The notes beneath the pieces were generated by a model. The model worked only from the letters and a program-made list of their open reading frames with translations, had not been told where the DNA came from and did not search any database. Source: Bosea sp. NBC_00550 (lineage in GTDB: Bacteria; Pseudomonadota; Alphaproteobacteria; Rhizobiales; Beijerinckiaceae). From it: a DNA stretch of 64,000 nt. Shown one piece after another: positions 1 through 6,972 of this stretch; position 1 is the first letter of the stretch, and each line of letters starts with the position of its first letter. Position numbers and translations under genes: made by a program. The stretch is from the NCBI RefSeq assembly GCF_026020075.1, contig NZ_CP102772.1:2946001-3010000 (forward strand), written 5' to 3'.

Positions 1-1178
1 ATCTTGGCGGAGGACAGCAGGCAGTCGAAATACTGCTTGCCGAACTTCGACTGCTGGATCGTCTCGGTGTCGAGATAGGCCGAGGAACGGCCCGGCGCGC
101 CGGCGCCGGCCTTGAGCATCGCGATCTGGTTCTTCTTGTTGGTCATGAACTGCAGGTAGAGCCAGGCCGCCTCCTTCTTCGAGGAGCCGCGCGAGATGCC
201 CATGCCGTCGGCGAACATGCCGGCATAATGCGCCTTGGGCCCCGGCGGCGTCACGCCATAGCCGACCTTGCCGACGATGCGCGACTTGGTCGGATCCTCC
301 AGCGGCGTGGCGAAGCCGATGCCGTCGAGCCACATCGCGGCGCGGCCCTGCATGAAGGTGGTCTGGCATTCGTTCCAGTTGAAGCCGACCTGCCCGGCCG
401 GGCCGGTCTCCTTGTTGAGCTTGCGATAGAGATCGGCCGCCCAGATCGCCTCCGGCGTATCGGTGAGCAGCTTGCCCTCCGGCGAGGTCGTCTCCATGCC
501 CTGTCCGAGCATCAGCGAGGTCCAGACCGGGACATTGGCGTTCTTCAGGCCGCGCGAGACGAAGCCGGCGATGCCCTTCGCAGGATCGTGCAGCTTCTGC
601 GCGACGGTGAACATCTCGTCCATCGTCTTCGGGTAGGCCACGCCCTTCGCGTCGAAGAGCTCCTTGTTGTAGTAGACCATCCAGTAATCGACGAAAAACG
701 GGATCGTATCGAGCGCCCCGTCGGCCTGCCGCGCATAGGCGACCGGGCCGGCGCCGAAATCGGCAAAGTCGAAATCGGGCGCCGTCAGCGCGGGGTTCTT
801 GATGTAGGGATCGAGGTTCTCGAACCACTTGCCCTTCGCCGCCATGCGCTTCTGGACGTGCAGCGAGATGCCGCTGACGTCGAAGCTCGGCTTGCCCGAG
901 GCGAACTCGATCACCGCCTTCTGGCGCTGCTGCTGCTCCGGCACCTGCTCGGCCGAGACCTTGATGCCGGTGAGTTCGGTGAACTCCTTTTCCGCCGCCT
1001 GCATCAGGTCGGAGCGCGGGTTCTTGACCAGCAGCACGTCGATCGACTGGCCGGAGAATTTCTTCCAGTCGAACGCGCCTTGCGCCTGCGCCTTCCGCAG
1101 CACCAGCGGCGAGGCGATCGCGGCGGCCGCGCCGCCCAGAAGAACGCGGCGGGTCGGTTTCAGAATGCTGTCGGTCAT
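1..1178 (-). CDS. Extracellular sugar-type ABC transporter substrate-binding protein (3' end missing)
   Basis: The reverse strand stays open from an ATG at 1178 to the left edge, about 392 codons. The N-terminus has a twin-arginine-like leader: TRRVLLGG followed by an Ala-rich hydrophobic run ending AQAQGA, which suggests Tat export to the periplasm. The rest resembles family 1 extracellular solute-binding proteins of carbohydrate ABC importers, with segments such as DGALDTIPFFVDYWMVYYNK, MWLDGIGFA and KKEAAWLYLQFMTNKK. It would capture a sugar and pass it to a permease that must lie left of the window. The gene is divergent from a lactonase-like amidohydrolase and a FucU-type mutarotase, so a deoxysugar such as fucose or rhamnose is a reasonable guess. 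Family is well supported; substrate is inferred. Confidence 0.88.
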   Translation of the reverse strand, partial: MTDSILKPTRRVLLGGAAAAIASPLVLRKAQAQGAFDWKKFSGQSIDVLLVKNPRSDLMQAAEKEFTELTGIKVSAEQVPEQQQRQKAVIEFASGKPSFDVSGISLHVQKRMAAKGKWFENLDPYIKNPALTAPDFDFADFGAGPVAYARQADGALDTIPFFVDYWMVYYNKELFDAKGVAYPKTMDEMFTVAQKLHDPAKGIAGFVSRGLKNANVPVWTSLMLGQGMETTSPEGKLLTDTPEAIWAADLYRKLNKETGPAGQVGFNWNECQTTFMQGRAAMWLDGIGFATPLEDPTKSRIVGKVGYGVTPPGPKAHYAGMFADGMGISRGSSKKEAAWLYLQFMTNKKNQIAMLKAGAGAPGRSSAYLDTETIQQSKFGKQYFDCLLSSAK

Positions 1179-1379
1179 CGGCGTCCTCCCCAGGACAAAA
1201 GGCTGCCCTTTGCGGGCTTTCAGGTCGCGCGGAACTGGAAGGAAGCACCGCTTCCGTCTCCCGCGATCGGGGTGGACGCTAATCCGCTTTCGAGGCGGTT
1301 GCAAGCTAACATGTTGGCGTGCACATAGTGGCGCCGCGCCGGCCCTGCCCGGCCTTGAGCCCATCCGCGAGAGCCGCCG

Positions 1380-2240
1380 GTGAAGAGTCCGCCCCGCATC
1401 GATTCACACCAGCATTTCTGGCGGCTCGCCCGCGGCGATTATGGCTGGCTGACGCCCGCGCTCAAGCCCATCCATCGCGACTTCGAACCCGCCGACCTCG
1501 CCCCGCATCTCGCCGAACACGGCATCGCCGCGACCATCCTCGTCCAGGCCGCCCCGACCGAGGCGGAGACGCTCTTCCTGCTCGAAACCGCCGCCGCGAC
1601 GCCCTTCGTCGCCGGGGTGGTGGGCTGGGCCGATTTCGAGGCACCCGACGCCCCCGCCCGCATCGCCGCGCTCGCCGCCGACCCGCTGCTGGTGGGCCTG
1701 CGGCCGATGGTGCAGGACATTCCCGATCCGAACTGGCTCGCGCGGCCGGACCTTACCCCCGCCTTCGCCGCGCTCAAGGCCCACGGCCTCGTCTTCGACG
1801 CGCTGGTGAAGCCGGCGCAGATCCCGGCGCTGCTCGCCCTGCTCGACCGCGAGACCGAGCTTCCGGTCGTGATCGATCACGGCGCCAAGCCGGACCTCAC
1901 CGGCGCCGATCTCTCCGCCTGGCGTGCCGGCATCGCGGCGCTGGCCGCCCGGCCGAACACGGTCTGCAAGCTCTCCGGCCTCGTCACCGAGGCGCCGCCC
2001 GGCTGGCGCGAGGCGACGCTGGCGCCGGCCGTCGCCCAGCTCCTCGCCTGCTTCGGACCGGAGCGCCTGCTCTGGGGCAGCGACTGGCCGGTCGCGACGC
2101 TTCGCGCCTCCTACGACCAGTGGCTCGCCACGGCCGAGCGGCTCACCGCCACGCTCTCCGAACCCGAGCGCGCCGCGATCTTCGGCGGCAACGCCGCCCG
2201 CATTTATCTGACGAAGAGGGGGCGCCGCCCGGCAGCCTAG
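1380..2240 (+). CDS. Amidohydrolase family protein, L-fuconolactonase-like (COG3618)
   Basis: A 286-residue TIM-barrel amidohydrolase (amidohydrolase 2 family) starting at a GTG. Metal-binding residues are visible: HxH at H10/H12 (IDSHQHFW), VVIDHGAKP in the middle, and the late LLWGSDWPV with the conserved Asp. Family members hydrolyse sugar lactones such as L-fucono-1,5-lactone or L-rhamnono-lactone, or pyrone dicarboxylates. A FucU-type mutarotase lies downstream and a sugar-binding protein is divergent, which favours a deoxysugar lactone in a non-phosphorylating pathway. The exact lactone cannot be read from the sequence. Confidence 0.87.
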   Translation: MKSPPRIDSHQHFWRLARGDYGWLTPALKPIHRDFEPADLAPHLAEHGIAATILVQAAPTEAETLFLLETAAATPFVAGVVGWADFEAPDAPARIAALAADPLLVGLRPMVQDIPDPNWLARPDLTPAFAALKAHGLVFDALVKPAQIPALLALLDRETELPVVIDHGAKPDLTGADLSAWRAGIAALAARPNTVCKLSGLVTEAPPGWREATLAPAVAQLLACFGPERLLWGSDWPVATLRASYDQWLATAERLTATLSEPERAAIFGGNAARIYLTKRGRRPAA

Positions 2241-2260
2241 CCATTGCCAACTTCACCTCT

Positions 2261-2380
2261 CAGCCCTCATCCTGAGGAGCGGCCGTGAGGCCGCGTCTCG
2301 AAGGATGATCCAGCTCGCTTAGGAGCCTCCTGGAGCATCCTTCGAGACGGCGCTGACGCGCCTCCTCAGGATGAGGGCTC
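2261..2380. repeat. Palindromic intergenic repeat, family D
   Basis: Long imperfect inverted repeat. The left arm starts AGCCCTCATCCTGAGGAGC and continues to GCGTCTCGAAGGATG; the right arm mirrors it (CATCCTTCGAGACGG, then CCTCAGGATGAGGGCT). It occupies most of the gap between the amidohydrolase and fucU. It is a different sequence family from the other repeats in the window. Confidence 0.85.
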
Positions 2381-2396
2381 GCCAAGGAACCCCGCC

Positions 2397-2852
2397 ATGC
2401 TGAAGAACCTCGATCCCGTGCTCTCCGCAGACCTGCTCTGGGTGCTCGCCGCCATGGGCCATGGCGACGACCTCGCGCTGGTCGATGCCAACCACCCGGC
2501 CGAGACGATCGCCAGTTCGACCACGAGCGGCAGGCTGATCCGCCTGCCCGGCCTGACGATGCAGCGCGCCGCGCGCGCCATCCTCTCGGTGCTGCCGATC
2601 GACGATTTCGAGCCGGAGCCGCTGAGACGCATGGAGGTGGTGGGGAATGCGGCGGCGCTGCCGGATGTGCAGCGCGCCGTGCAAGGCGAGATCGATGCGG
2701 CGCTCGGCCGCCCCGCCCAGCTGGCGGGGATCGAGCGCTTCGCCTTCTACGCGGCGGCGCGGGGCGCCTTCGCGGTGGTGCAGGTCGGCGATCCCCGACC
2801 CTATGGCTGCTTCCTGCTGCGCAAGGGCGTCATCGCCGGGGAGCCGGGCTGA
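2397..2852 (+). CDS. fucU: RbsD/FucU family sugar mutarotase, probably L-fucose mutarotase
   Basis: A 151-residue protein of normal length for the FucU/RbsD family. The signature GHGDDLALVDANHPAE (residues 21-36) matches the family GHGD..DAN motif around the catalytic His, and the C-terminal ERFAFYAAARGAFAVVQ segment is typical. Members interconvert sugar anomers in the cytoplasm to feed dehydrogenases or isomerases. The context with a lactonase-like enzyme and a sugar-binding protein favours fucose or a related deoxysugar over ribose. Its 3' end overlaps the convergent downstream gene by about 20 bp. Confidence 0.88.
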   Translation: MLKNLDPVLSADLLWVLAAMGHGDDLALVDANHPAETIASSTTSGRLIRLPGLTMQRAARAILSVLPIDDFEPEPLRRMEVVGNAAALPDVQRAVQGEIDAALGRPAQLAGIERFAFYAAARGAFAVVQVGDPRPYGCFLLRKGVIAGEPG

Positions 2853-3345
2853 GGCCCCGCCCCGGCCGCGACAGGGCGCCGCCCTCGCGCTCGGCGGCCT
2901 GCGCCTGCCGCACCCGCGCGGCGCGCGCGGCCTCGCCCTCGGGCGGCTGTGGTGGCCGCGCGGCACGCTTCGCCCTGACCGCCGGCGGCGGCACGGGTTC
3001 GGGCGGCGGTGCTGGCGGCATGGGCTCCGTCGTGGCCTGCCGGTGCTCGTCGAGACGCCGCCGCGCCTCGCGATCGGACTCCTCGGGGCTGAGCCCGGCG
3101 CTGCGCGCCTTCACCACGAGACGGAGATATTGCTTCTCGGACTCGGGCATGGCGTCGAAGAAGTCGCGCATGCAGGCACCCGGATCGGGATTTTGGCAGG
3201 CGCTGCCGCGGCGGCAGGCCTTGTGCGGGCAGAAGGACCAGACCTTGAACGCGTCGACGACCATGCGGTGCCGGCGGTCCATCTCCCTCTTGTAGTCCGC
3301 GCTCCATTGCGCCTGCTCGGGCGTCTGCCAGGGTTCCCGCTGCAT
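2830..3345 (-). CDS. Hypothetical protein with N-terminal Cys/His cluster and Pro/Ala/Arg-rich tail
   Basis: About 171 residues from the ATG at 3345 (MQREPWQTPEQAQW); an upstream in-frame start at 3408 would add a Thr/Arg-rich stretch that does not look conserved. Residues 30-60 hold four cysteines and a histidine (FCPHKACRRGSAC and DPGACM), which could bind zinc. An amphipathic helical part containing SEKQYLRLVVKARSAGLS follows, then a low-complexity tail of Pro, Ala and Arg. I do not recognise the family. Codon bias is normal for the window and supports a real gene. It converges on fucU with a short overlap. Confidence 0.62.
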   Translation of the reverse strand: MQREPWQTPEQAQWSADYKREMDRRHRMVVDAFKVWSFCPHKACRRGSACQNPDPGACMRDFFDAMPESEKQYLRLVVKARSAGLSPEESDREARRRLDEHRQATTEPMPPAPPPEPVPPPAVRAKRAARPPQPPEGEAARAARVRQAQAAEREGGALSRPGRGLSPAPRR

Positions 3346-3448
3346 GTTCCTGCTCCCGCTCGTTGCCCTTGCGATCCGCGTCACGCCCGGCCTCGCCTCA
3401 CGCGTCATGTCCGGGCCTGCCTCTCGCGCCCTGACGGCTTGCGTCCCG

Positions 3449-3550
3449 CGTCATGCCCGGGCTTGACCCGGGCATCTCCTGACGAGGAGGCTTTGGAGCC
3501 TTGTCCGGCCCGAGATTCTCGGGTCTCCCTGCGGTCGCCCGAGAATGACG
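3449..3550 (+). repeat. Palindromic intergenic repeat, family A (forward)
   Basis: Begins CGTCATGCCCGGGCTTGACC, a stem whose arms are CCCGGG-CTTGA-CCCGGG. It ends with a second stem, GAGATTCTCGGGTC paired with CCCGAGAATGACG. The two outer ends are themselves complementary (CGTCAT/ATGACG). Confidence 0.88.
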
Positions 3551-3819
3551 CACGTGTTTTCGCCCGCCCGCACTTGCGCGCGAGCGTTTTGAAATTCGAG
3601 GGGCAGCGGAGCGCCGCGAGGCGCGGGGGTATCGGGCCGCTTCCATTGAGCCAGGATGCGGCGCGGAAGGATTGAGCCACCTTCCGCACGCCCGTGGCGC
3701 TCCGCCTATCGGCGTTCTCATCTAGACTCCGGGCCGCGCTTCTACGGCTCTCCGGTTCCGGTCCCGCTCGCCTCGACGCCAGTTCGGCACGGAGCGCGCT
3801 GCGCTCCGCTTTGTCTCGT

Positions 3820-3865
3820 GCATCGGATGGTCCCGAAAAGTGGGTCGCACTTCCCGGTCCGATGC
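3820..3865. repeat. Inverted repeat of the CCGAAAAGTGGG type
   Basis: Perfect 8-bp outer arms (GCATCGGA at 3820-3827, TCCGATGC at 3858-3865) around an inner pairing of CCGAAAAGTG with CACTTCCCGG. It resembles the dispersed CCCGAAAAGTGGG palindromes common in Hyphomicrobiales genomes; only one copy is visible here. Confidence 0.7.
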
Positions 3866-4163
3866 CGGCCTCGTCGCGTCTCGGGTTGCAGGACCTTTCC
3901 CTTCGAGCCTCCCAGCGAGCTCCTCGCGCAGGGGCCGTAGTACCCCCAGAGCGGTGCCCCGAAGCCTCCCGGGACTGGCTTGCAAGGCCAGCCGCAGGCG
4001 CCGCCCCCATCCCGCCACACGACATGCCTCCGGATGGCTGCCCCTCGGGGATGAGGTGGGCCGAGGATAGGGGCGACACGGGAGGGCGGGGATAAGTTTT
4101 GTGAGGGCGACGCAGCATCGCCGCGCGCTCGTTAGAGCATGCTGATTTTGTACGGAACCACGC

Positions 4164-4259
4164 CGTCATCCCGGGCTTGACCCGGGATGCATGCCGGAGC
4201 CTGTCCGAGGATCCCCGGGCATGGATCCCGGATCTGCGCTTCGCTCCGTCCGAGATGAC
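4164..4259 (+). repeat. Palindromic intergenic repeat, family B
   Basis: CGTCATCCCGGGCTTGACCC opens the element, the middle carries GCATGCC/GGCATGGATCCCGG, and GCGCTTCGCTCCG plus an ATGAC end closes it. It is a full copy of the family B pattern also seen near 8.2, 15.4 and 24.0 kb. Confidence 0.85.
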
Positions 4260-4442
4260 CATCACTTCCACGAAAACGCGGCAGGCTCTAGCGTCGGGCT
4301 TGTCCCGACCACCCACGTCTCACACCGGAACGATCAGCCAGGCCATCCCCGACGCCGGCCCCTTCATCAGGCCCGCAAGACGTGGATGCCCGGCGCAAGG
4401 CCGGGCATGACGGCGCGCCCCGTATTCAGCGCGGCGCGCCCC

Positions 4443-4703
4443 TCACGCCCCCTTGGCGATGGCCTGCTTCAGCCGCGCGACGGCCTCGGCCGCGCCGGAC
4501 CTGACGTTGATCTCCAGTGTCGGCGCCTCGCGCTCGATCATCTCGATGAGCACTTCGGGCGTGATCTCGGCCCGCGCCGCGGTGAGCTTCAGCACGGCAT
4601 TGGCGATGATGTTGGGCCAGTACGCCGCCCCGCCCTTGGCCAGCCCCTTGGCCTTGCGGCCCTCGAATTCCTGGGCGAGCTGTTCGGGGGTCTTTTTGGC
4701 CAT
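4443..4703 (-). CDS. Small conserved-looking hypothetical protein
   Basis: 86 residues from the ATG at 4703 (MAKKTPEQLAQEFEG). A longer in-frame start at 4751 is less likely because it adds a stretch with no similar character. The protein is Ala/Lys-rich and helical, with YWPNIIANAVLKLTAA and EVLIEMIEREAPTLEINVR in the middle and no signal peptide or membrane segment. Strong G/C third-position bias supports coding. I do not recognise the family. It borders the A+T-richer toxin-antitoxin island, so it may mark the island's left edge. Confidence 0.6.
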   Translation of the reverse strand: MAKKTPEQLAQEFEGRKAKGLAKGGAAYWPNIIANAVLKLTAARAEITPEVLIEMIEREAPTLEINVRSGAAEAVARLKQAIAKGA

Positions 4704-4857
4704 GGGGAGAGTTCCGAGAATCGCTTTGGGCGGTGAGCCTAGCGCATCCAACTGAAAAGGGGCGCGATGGTTATCGCTTCAGCCGGAAAGCGTGCCCGAA
4801 CTTCAGCTGTTAAAGGCGCCGCATCGGAATTTTCAAGTGCGGTCACGAAATGAACGA

Positions 4858-4876
4858 CTTAACGCATGGCGTTAAG
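4858..4876. promoter_or_regulatory. Perfect palindrome, probable operator of the HigB/HigA-ImmA locus
   Basis: CTTAACGC (4858-4865), ATG, GCGTTAAG (4869-4876): two perfect 8-bp arms around 3 bp, 40 bp before the toxin start. HigA-type antitoxins repress their own operons through such palindromes. A weak -35-like TTGACG lies at 4882-4887, with TACCGC 17 bp further on as a poor -10. If that promoter is used, the toxin message would be nearly leaderless. Confidence 0.6.
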
Positions 4877-4916
4877 TAGTGTTGACGAGGCATCATCATC
4901 ATGGTACCGCTCGAAA

Positions 4917-5225
4917 ATGCTCATTGAGTTCTCGAACCCTCGCGTTGCGCTGATTGAGACAGATCGTGCTGCTGAAACCGGCTTGCCGGTAGCGGTCATT
5001 CAACAGGCGCGACAGCGCCTTAATCTGGCTCGGGCTGCTCCGGATTTAGATACCATGCTAGCTTGGAGAAGCCTTGGATATATCCCGGAAAGTGAGGCGA
5101 ACAAAATTCGAGGAGCAATTCTGATCGGTCAGCAATGGTCCCTCCAGATACAAGTCGACGAACGCAGTGTACCGCACAAATTAAGAATCATGACACTACA
5201 AGAGCACGCTCGAGGGGTTGCATAG
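4917..5225 (+). CDS. HigB-like type II toxin, RelE/ParE fold
   Basis: 102 residues from the ATG at 4917 (MLIEFSNPRVALIETD). An in-frame ATG at 4866 lies in the centre of the operator palindrome and is rejected. The pattern of a short N-terminal strand, a helix with AVIQQARQRLNLARAAPDLD, then WRSLG and a WSLQIQVDE strand followed by KLRIMTLQEHARG fits the HigB (plasmid maintenance killer) family. Members are ribosome-dependent mRNA endonucleases of about 90-100 residues. It abuts the antitoxin gene with no gap (stop TAG, then ATG), which implies translational coupling. Base composition is lower in G+C than the flanks. Activity is inferred. Confidence 0.75.
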   Translation: MLIEFSNPRVALIETDRAAETGLPVAVIQQARQRLNLARAAPDLDTMLAWRSLGYIPESEANKIRGAILIGQQWSLQIQVDERSVPHKLRIMTLQEHARGVA

Positions 5226-6356
5226 ATGACAGACCTAAAAGTGGTCGGCATCGACCCGCCTGGAAACTATATAAAGATAGAACTTGACGCAAGGGGATGG
5301 TCTCAGCGGGATTTGGCCTTTATACTGGGTCAAACTGAGCAGCAATTGAACCCCCTTCTATCAGGGAAAAGAACAATTACGCCCGACATGGCGAGGTTGC
5401 TTGGAGATGCCTTCGGGGTATCTCCTCAGTTTTTTGCTAATCTGCAAAGCCAATACGACCTCGCGAATGCAAAAGTGCCAGACCCGGCGGTTCGCACCCG
5501 AGCTCGCCTTCAAGGAACATATCCAGTTCGCGATATGATACGCCGCGGGTGGATAAATGCCGCTGATGCGGCGCTTCTTCAGTTGCAGGTGGACCGGTTC
5601 TTCGAAGCAGACAACGACCACGGAACGCAGAAGCAAATTGCCTACGCAGCCAAGAAAACTCACTACAACACAACTAACAGCTATCAAATCGCGTGGGTCT
5701 ATCGCGTACGTCAGCTGTCAAGGCAGATAGTCACTCCGGAATTTTCGGCTGAGAAACTAAGGTCAAAACTTACTCAGATAAGATCTTTGATGATAGACCC
5801 TGAGTCCGTCCGCGATATACCGGAAATTTTGGTAAGCTGCGGAGTGAGATTCGTCATTGTCGAAACTCTTCCAGGCGCAAAAATAGATGGAGTTTGTACT
5901 TGGCTCGATGATAAAACACCCGTCATTGGAATGTCTACTCTTCACGATAGAATCGATAATTTTTGGTTTGTTTTGAGGCACGAGATAGAGCACGTCCTCT
6001 TAGGGCATGGAAAAGATAGCTTTGGGATTGTAGATCATCTTCAGGGTGACGCGCTCTCCGTAGGAGACGATATCGAAGAGATTGAGAGAATAGCAAATAT
6101 AGCGGCAGGAGAATTTTGCGTTCCTAGCAAAAAAATGGACTCGTTTTACGCCAGGAAGCATCCGTATTTTTCGGAAAGGGACGTTGTTGGCTTTGCCGCT
6201 CTGATGGAAGTTCACCCCGCAATTGTAGTCGGGCAGTTACAGAGGCGAATGGATAGGTATGATTATTTACGAAAGTACCAAGTTCCTGTCCGTCGATATG
6301 TGATCGAGCGAGCTGTCACTGATGGCTGGGGTCACGTGGCAAAAGCCGAACTTTAG
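5226..6356 (+). CDS. HigA-type HTH antitoxin fused to an ImmA/IrrE zinc metallopeptidase domain
   Basis: 376 residues. Residues 15-75 form a HigA/XRE helix-turn-helix (ELDARGWSQRDLAFILGQTE, then LLSGKRTITPDMARLLGDAF). Residues 150-210 are a helical linker. Residues 210-330 form an ImmA/IrrE (DUF955, COG2856) domain whose zinc motif HEIEH is at 252-256, followed by LLGHGKD and an acidic stretch DDIEEIERIANIAAGEFCVP that could give the third ligand. Known HigA-ImmA fusions bind DNA, neutralise a HigB partner, and may cleave regulators under stress. The gene is A/T-richer than its surroundings with AAA, ATA and ATT codons frequent, a sign of horizontal transfer. A third gene follows 15 bp downstream. 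Confidence 0.85.
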   Translation: MTDLKVVGIDPPGNYIKIELDARGWSQRDLAFILGQTEQQLNPLLSGKRTITPDMARLLGDAFGVSPQFFANLQSQYDLANAKVPDPAVRTRARLQGTYPVRDMIRRGWINAADAALLQLQVDRFFEADNDHGTQKQIAYAAKKTHYNTTNSYQIAWVYRVRQLSRQIVTPEFSAEKLRSKLTQIRSLMIDPESVRDIPEILVSCGVRFVIVETLPGAKIDGVCTWLDDKTPVIGMSTLHDRIDNFWFVLRHEIEHVLLGHGKDSFGIVDHLQGDALSVGDDIEEIERIANIAAGEFCVPSKKMDSFYARKHPYFSERDVVGFAALMEVHPAIVVGQLQRRMDRYDYLRKYQVPVRRYVIERAVTDGWGHVAKAEL

Positions 6357-6371
6357 GAGGCAATAGATAGA

Positions 6372-6857
6372 ATGGCCACTTTTGCAGAGCAGATGCAGAA
6401 AATATTCGATCGCTATAATGCCGAAGTTGATCCTAATCCGGTATCTCTTGATGAGGTTGCCGCTTGGGCTTTGCAAAATGGCCTGTATCGTCCAGAGCCA
6501 CGCGACGTAGCCAAGCTATGCCGCGATGCACTTGCCGAAAGTCTGCGGCAAGAGAAGCGAGTGGACGAGAAGGGGCGCAAGTACCGCGCAAAACATTCCG
6601 TCAAAACCAATATCGGGGGAAGCCAGTTGAGCCTCTGGGCAGATATCGACAAAGCGCCCCGATTGTTCATGGAAAAATCATTTGCACAGCGCCGAAAATC
6701 AGTTGTCGATGACTGCTTCCAAGTAAAACAAGACGTTGACCACTACAACGATCAACACCCCGACGATACTCCAATTCCGCTTGTTTTAGATTTTACAGAT
6801 GACGTTGCAGAAATTGAAGCCGCTGGCCGCAAAGGACGCGAAGACGACGTTGCCTGA
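6372..6857 (+). CDS. Unknown third protein of the HigB/HigA-ImmA operon
   Basis: 161 residues, starting 15 bp after the HigA-ImmA stop with a good Shine-Dalgarno sequence (TTTAGGAGG). Residues 20-80 (DEVAAWALQNGLYRPEP, then DVAKLCRDALAESLRQE and KGRKYRAKHSV) look like a winged-helix or helical DNA/protein-binding module. The middle is basic (FMEKSFAQRRKSVVDDC) and the C-terminus strongly acidic (LDFTDDVAEIEAAGRKGRED). I do not recognise the family or any catalytic motif. Shared strand, tight spacing and composition place it in one operon with the toxin and antitoxin. It may be a second regulator, chaperone or substrate of the peptidase; this is inference. Confidence 0.75.
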   Translation: MATFAEQMQKIFDRYNAEVDPNPVSLDEVAAWALQNGLYRPEPRDVAKLCRDALAESLRQEKRVDEKGRKYRAKHSVKTNIGGSQLSLWADIDKAPRLFMEKSFAQRRKSVVDDCFQVKQDVDHYNDQHPDDTPIPLVLDFTDDVAEIEAAGRKGREDDVA

Positions 6858-6902
6858 GGCGAACACCCGGGTTTCTTATCGGCCTTGACTCCCGCCCCCT
6901 CA

Positions 6903-6964
6903 CCATCCTACCCCCATCGACGGGACACGCCCCCCCAACGGGGCGCGCCCATCTGTAAGGATGG
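6903..6964 (+). promoter_or_regulatory. Structured serC leader able to mask the ribosome binding site
   Basis: CCATCCT (6903-6909) is perfectly complementary to AGGATGG (6958-6964), which includes part of the Shine-Dalgarno sequence of serC. Inside lies a hairpin, CGCCCC (6928-6933) with GGGGCG (6940-6945), extended by GGG (6922-6924) with CCC (6948-6950). A conserved serC leader RNA motif has been reported in alphaproteobacteria; whether this belongs to it needs a covariance-model search. Confidence 0.5.
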
Positions 6965-6972
6965 AGACATCG

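Larger units (their letters stand above)
3346..4442. other. Long non-coding block with several repeats and hairpins
   Basis: No convincing gene in about 1.1 kb. Frames open on both strands translate to Arg/Ser/Pro-rich sequence without recognisable domains, and they run straight through palindromic repeats. It contains degenerate repeat copies (3385-3448), a full family A repeat, a family B repeat, and an inverted repeat of another type. The stretch 3590-4100 is not explained by the repeats and could hold an RNA or a decayed gene. Confidence 0.6.

Noticed and set aside
3405..4316. 303-residue reverse open frame and overlapping forward frames
   Set aside because: They run through palindromic repeats, are Arg/Ser/Pro-rich and show no domain or plausible start.
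4866..4916. ATG at 4866 as the HigB start
   Set aside because: It is the centre of the operator palindrome, and HigB-type sequence begins at 4917.
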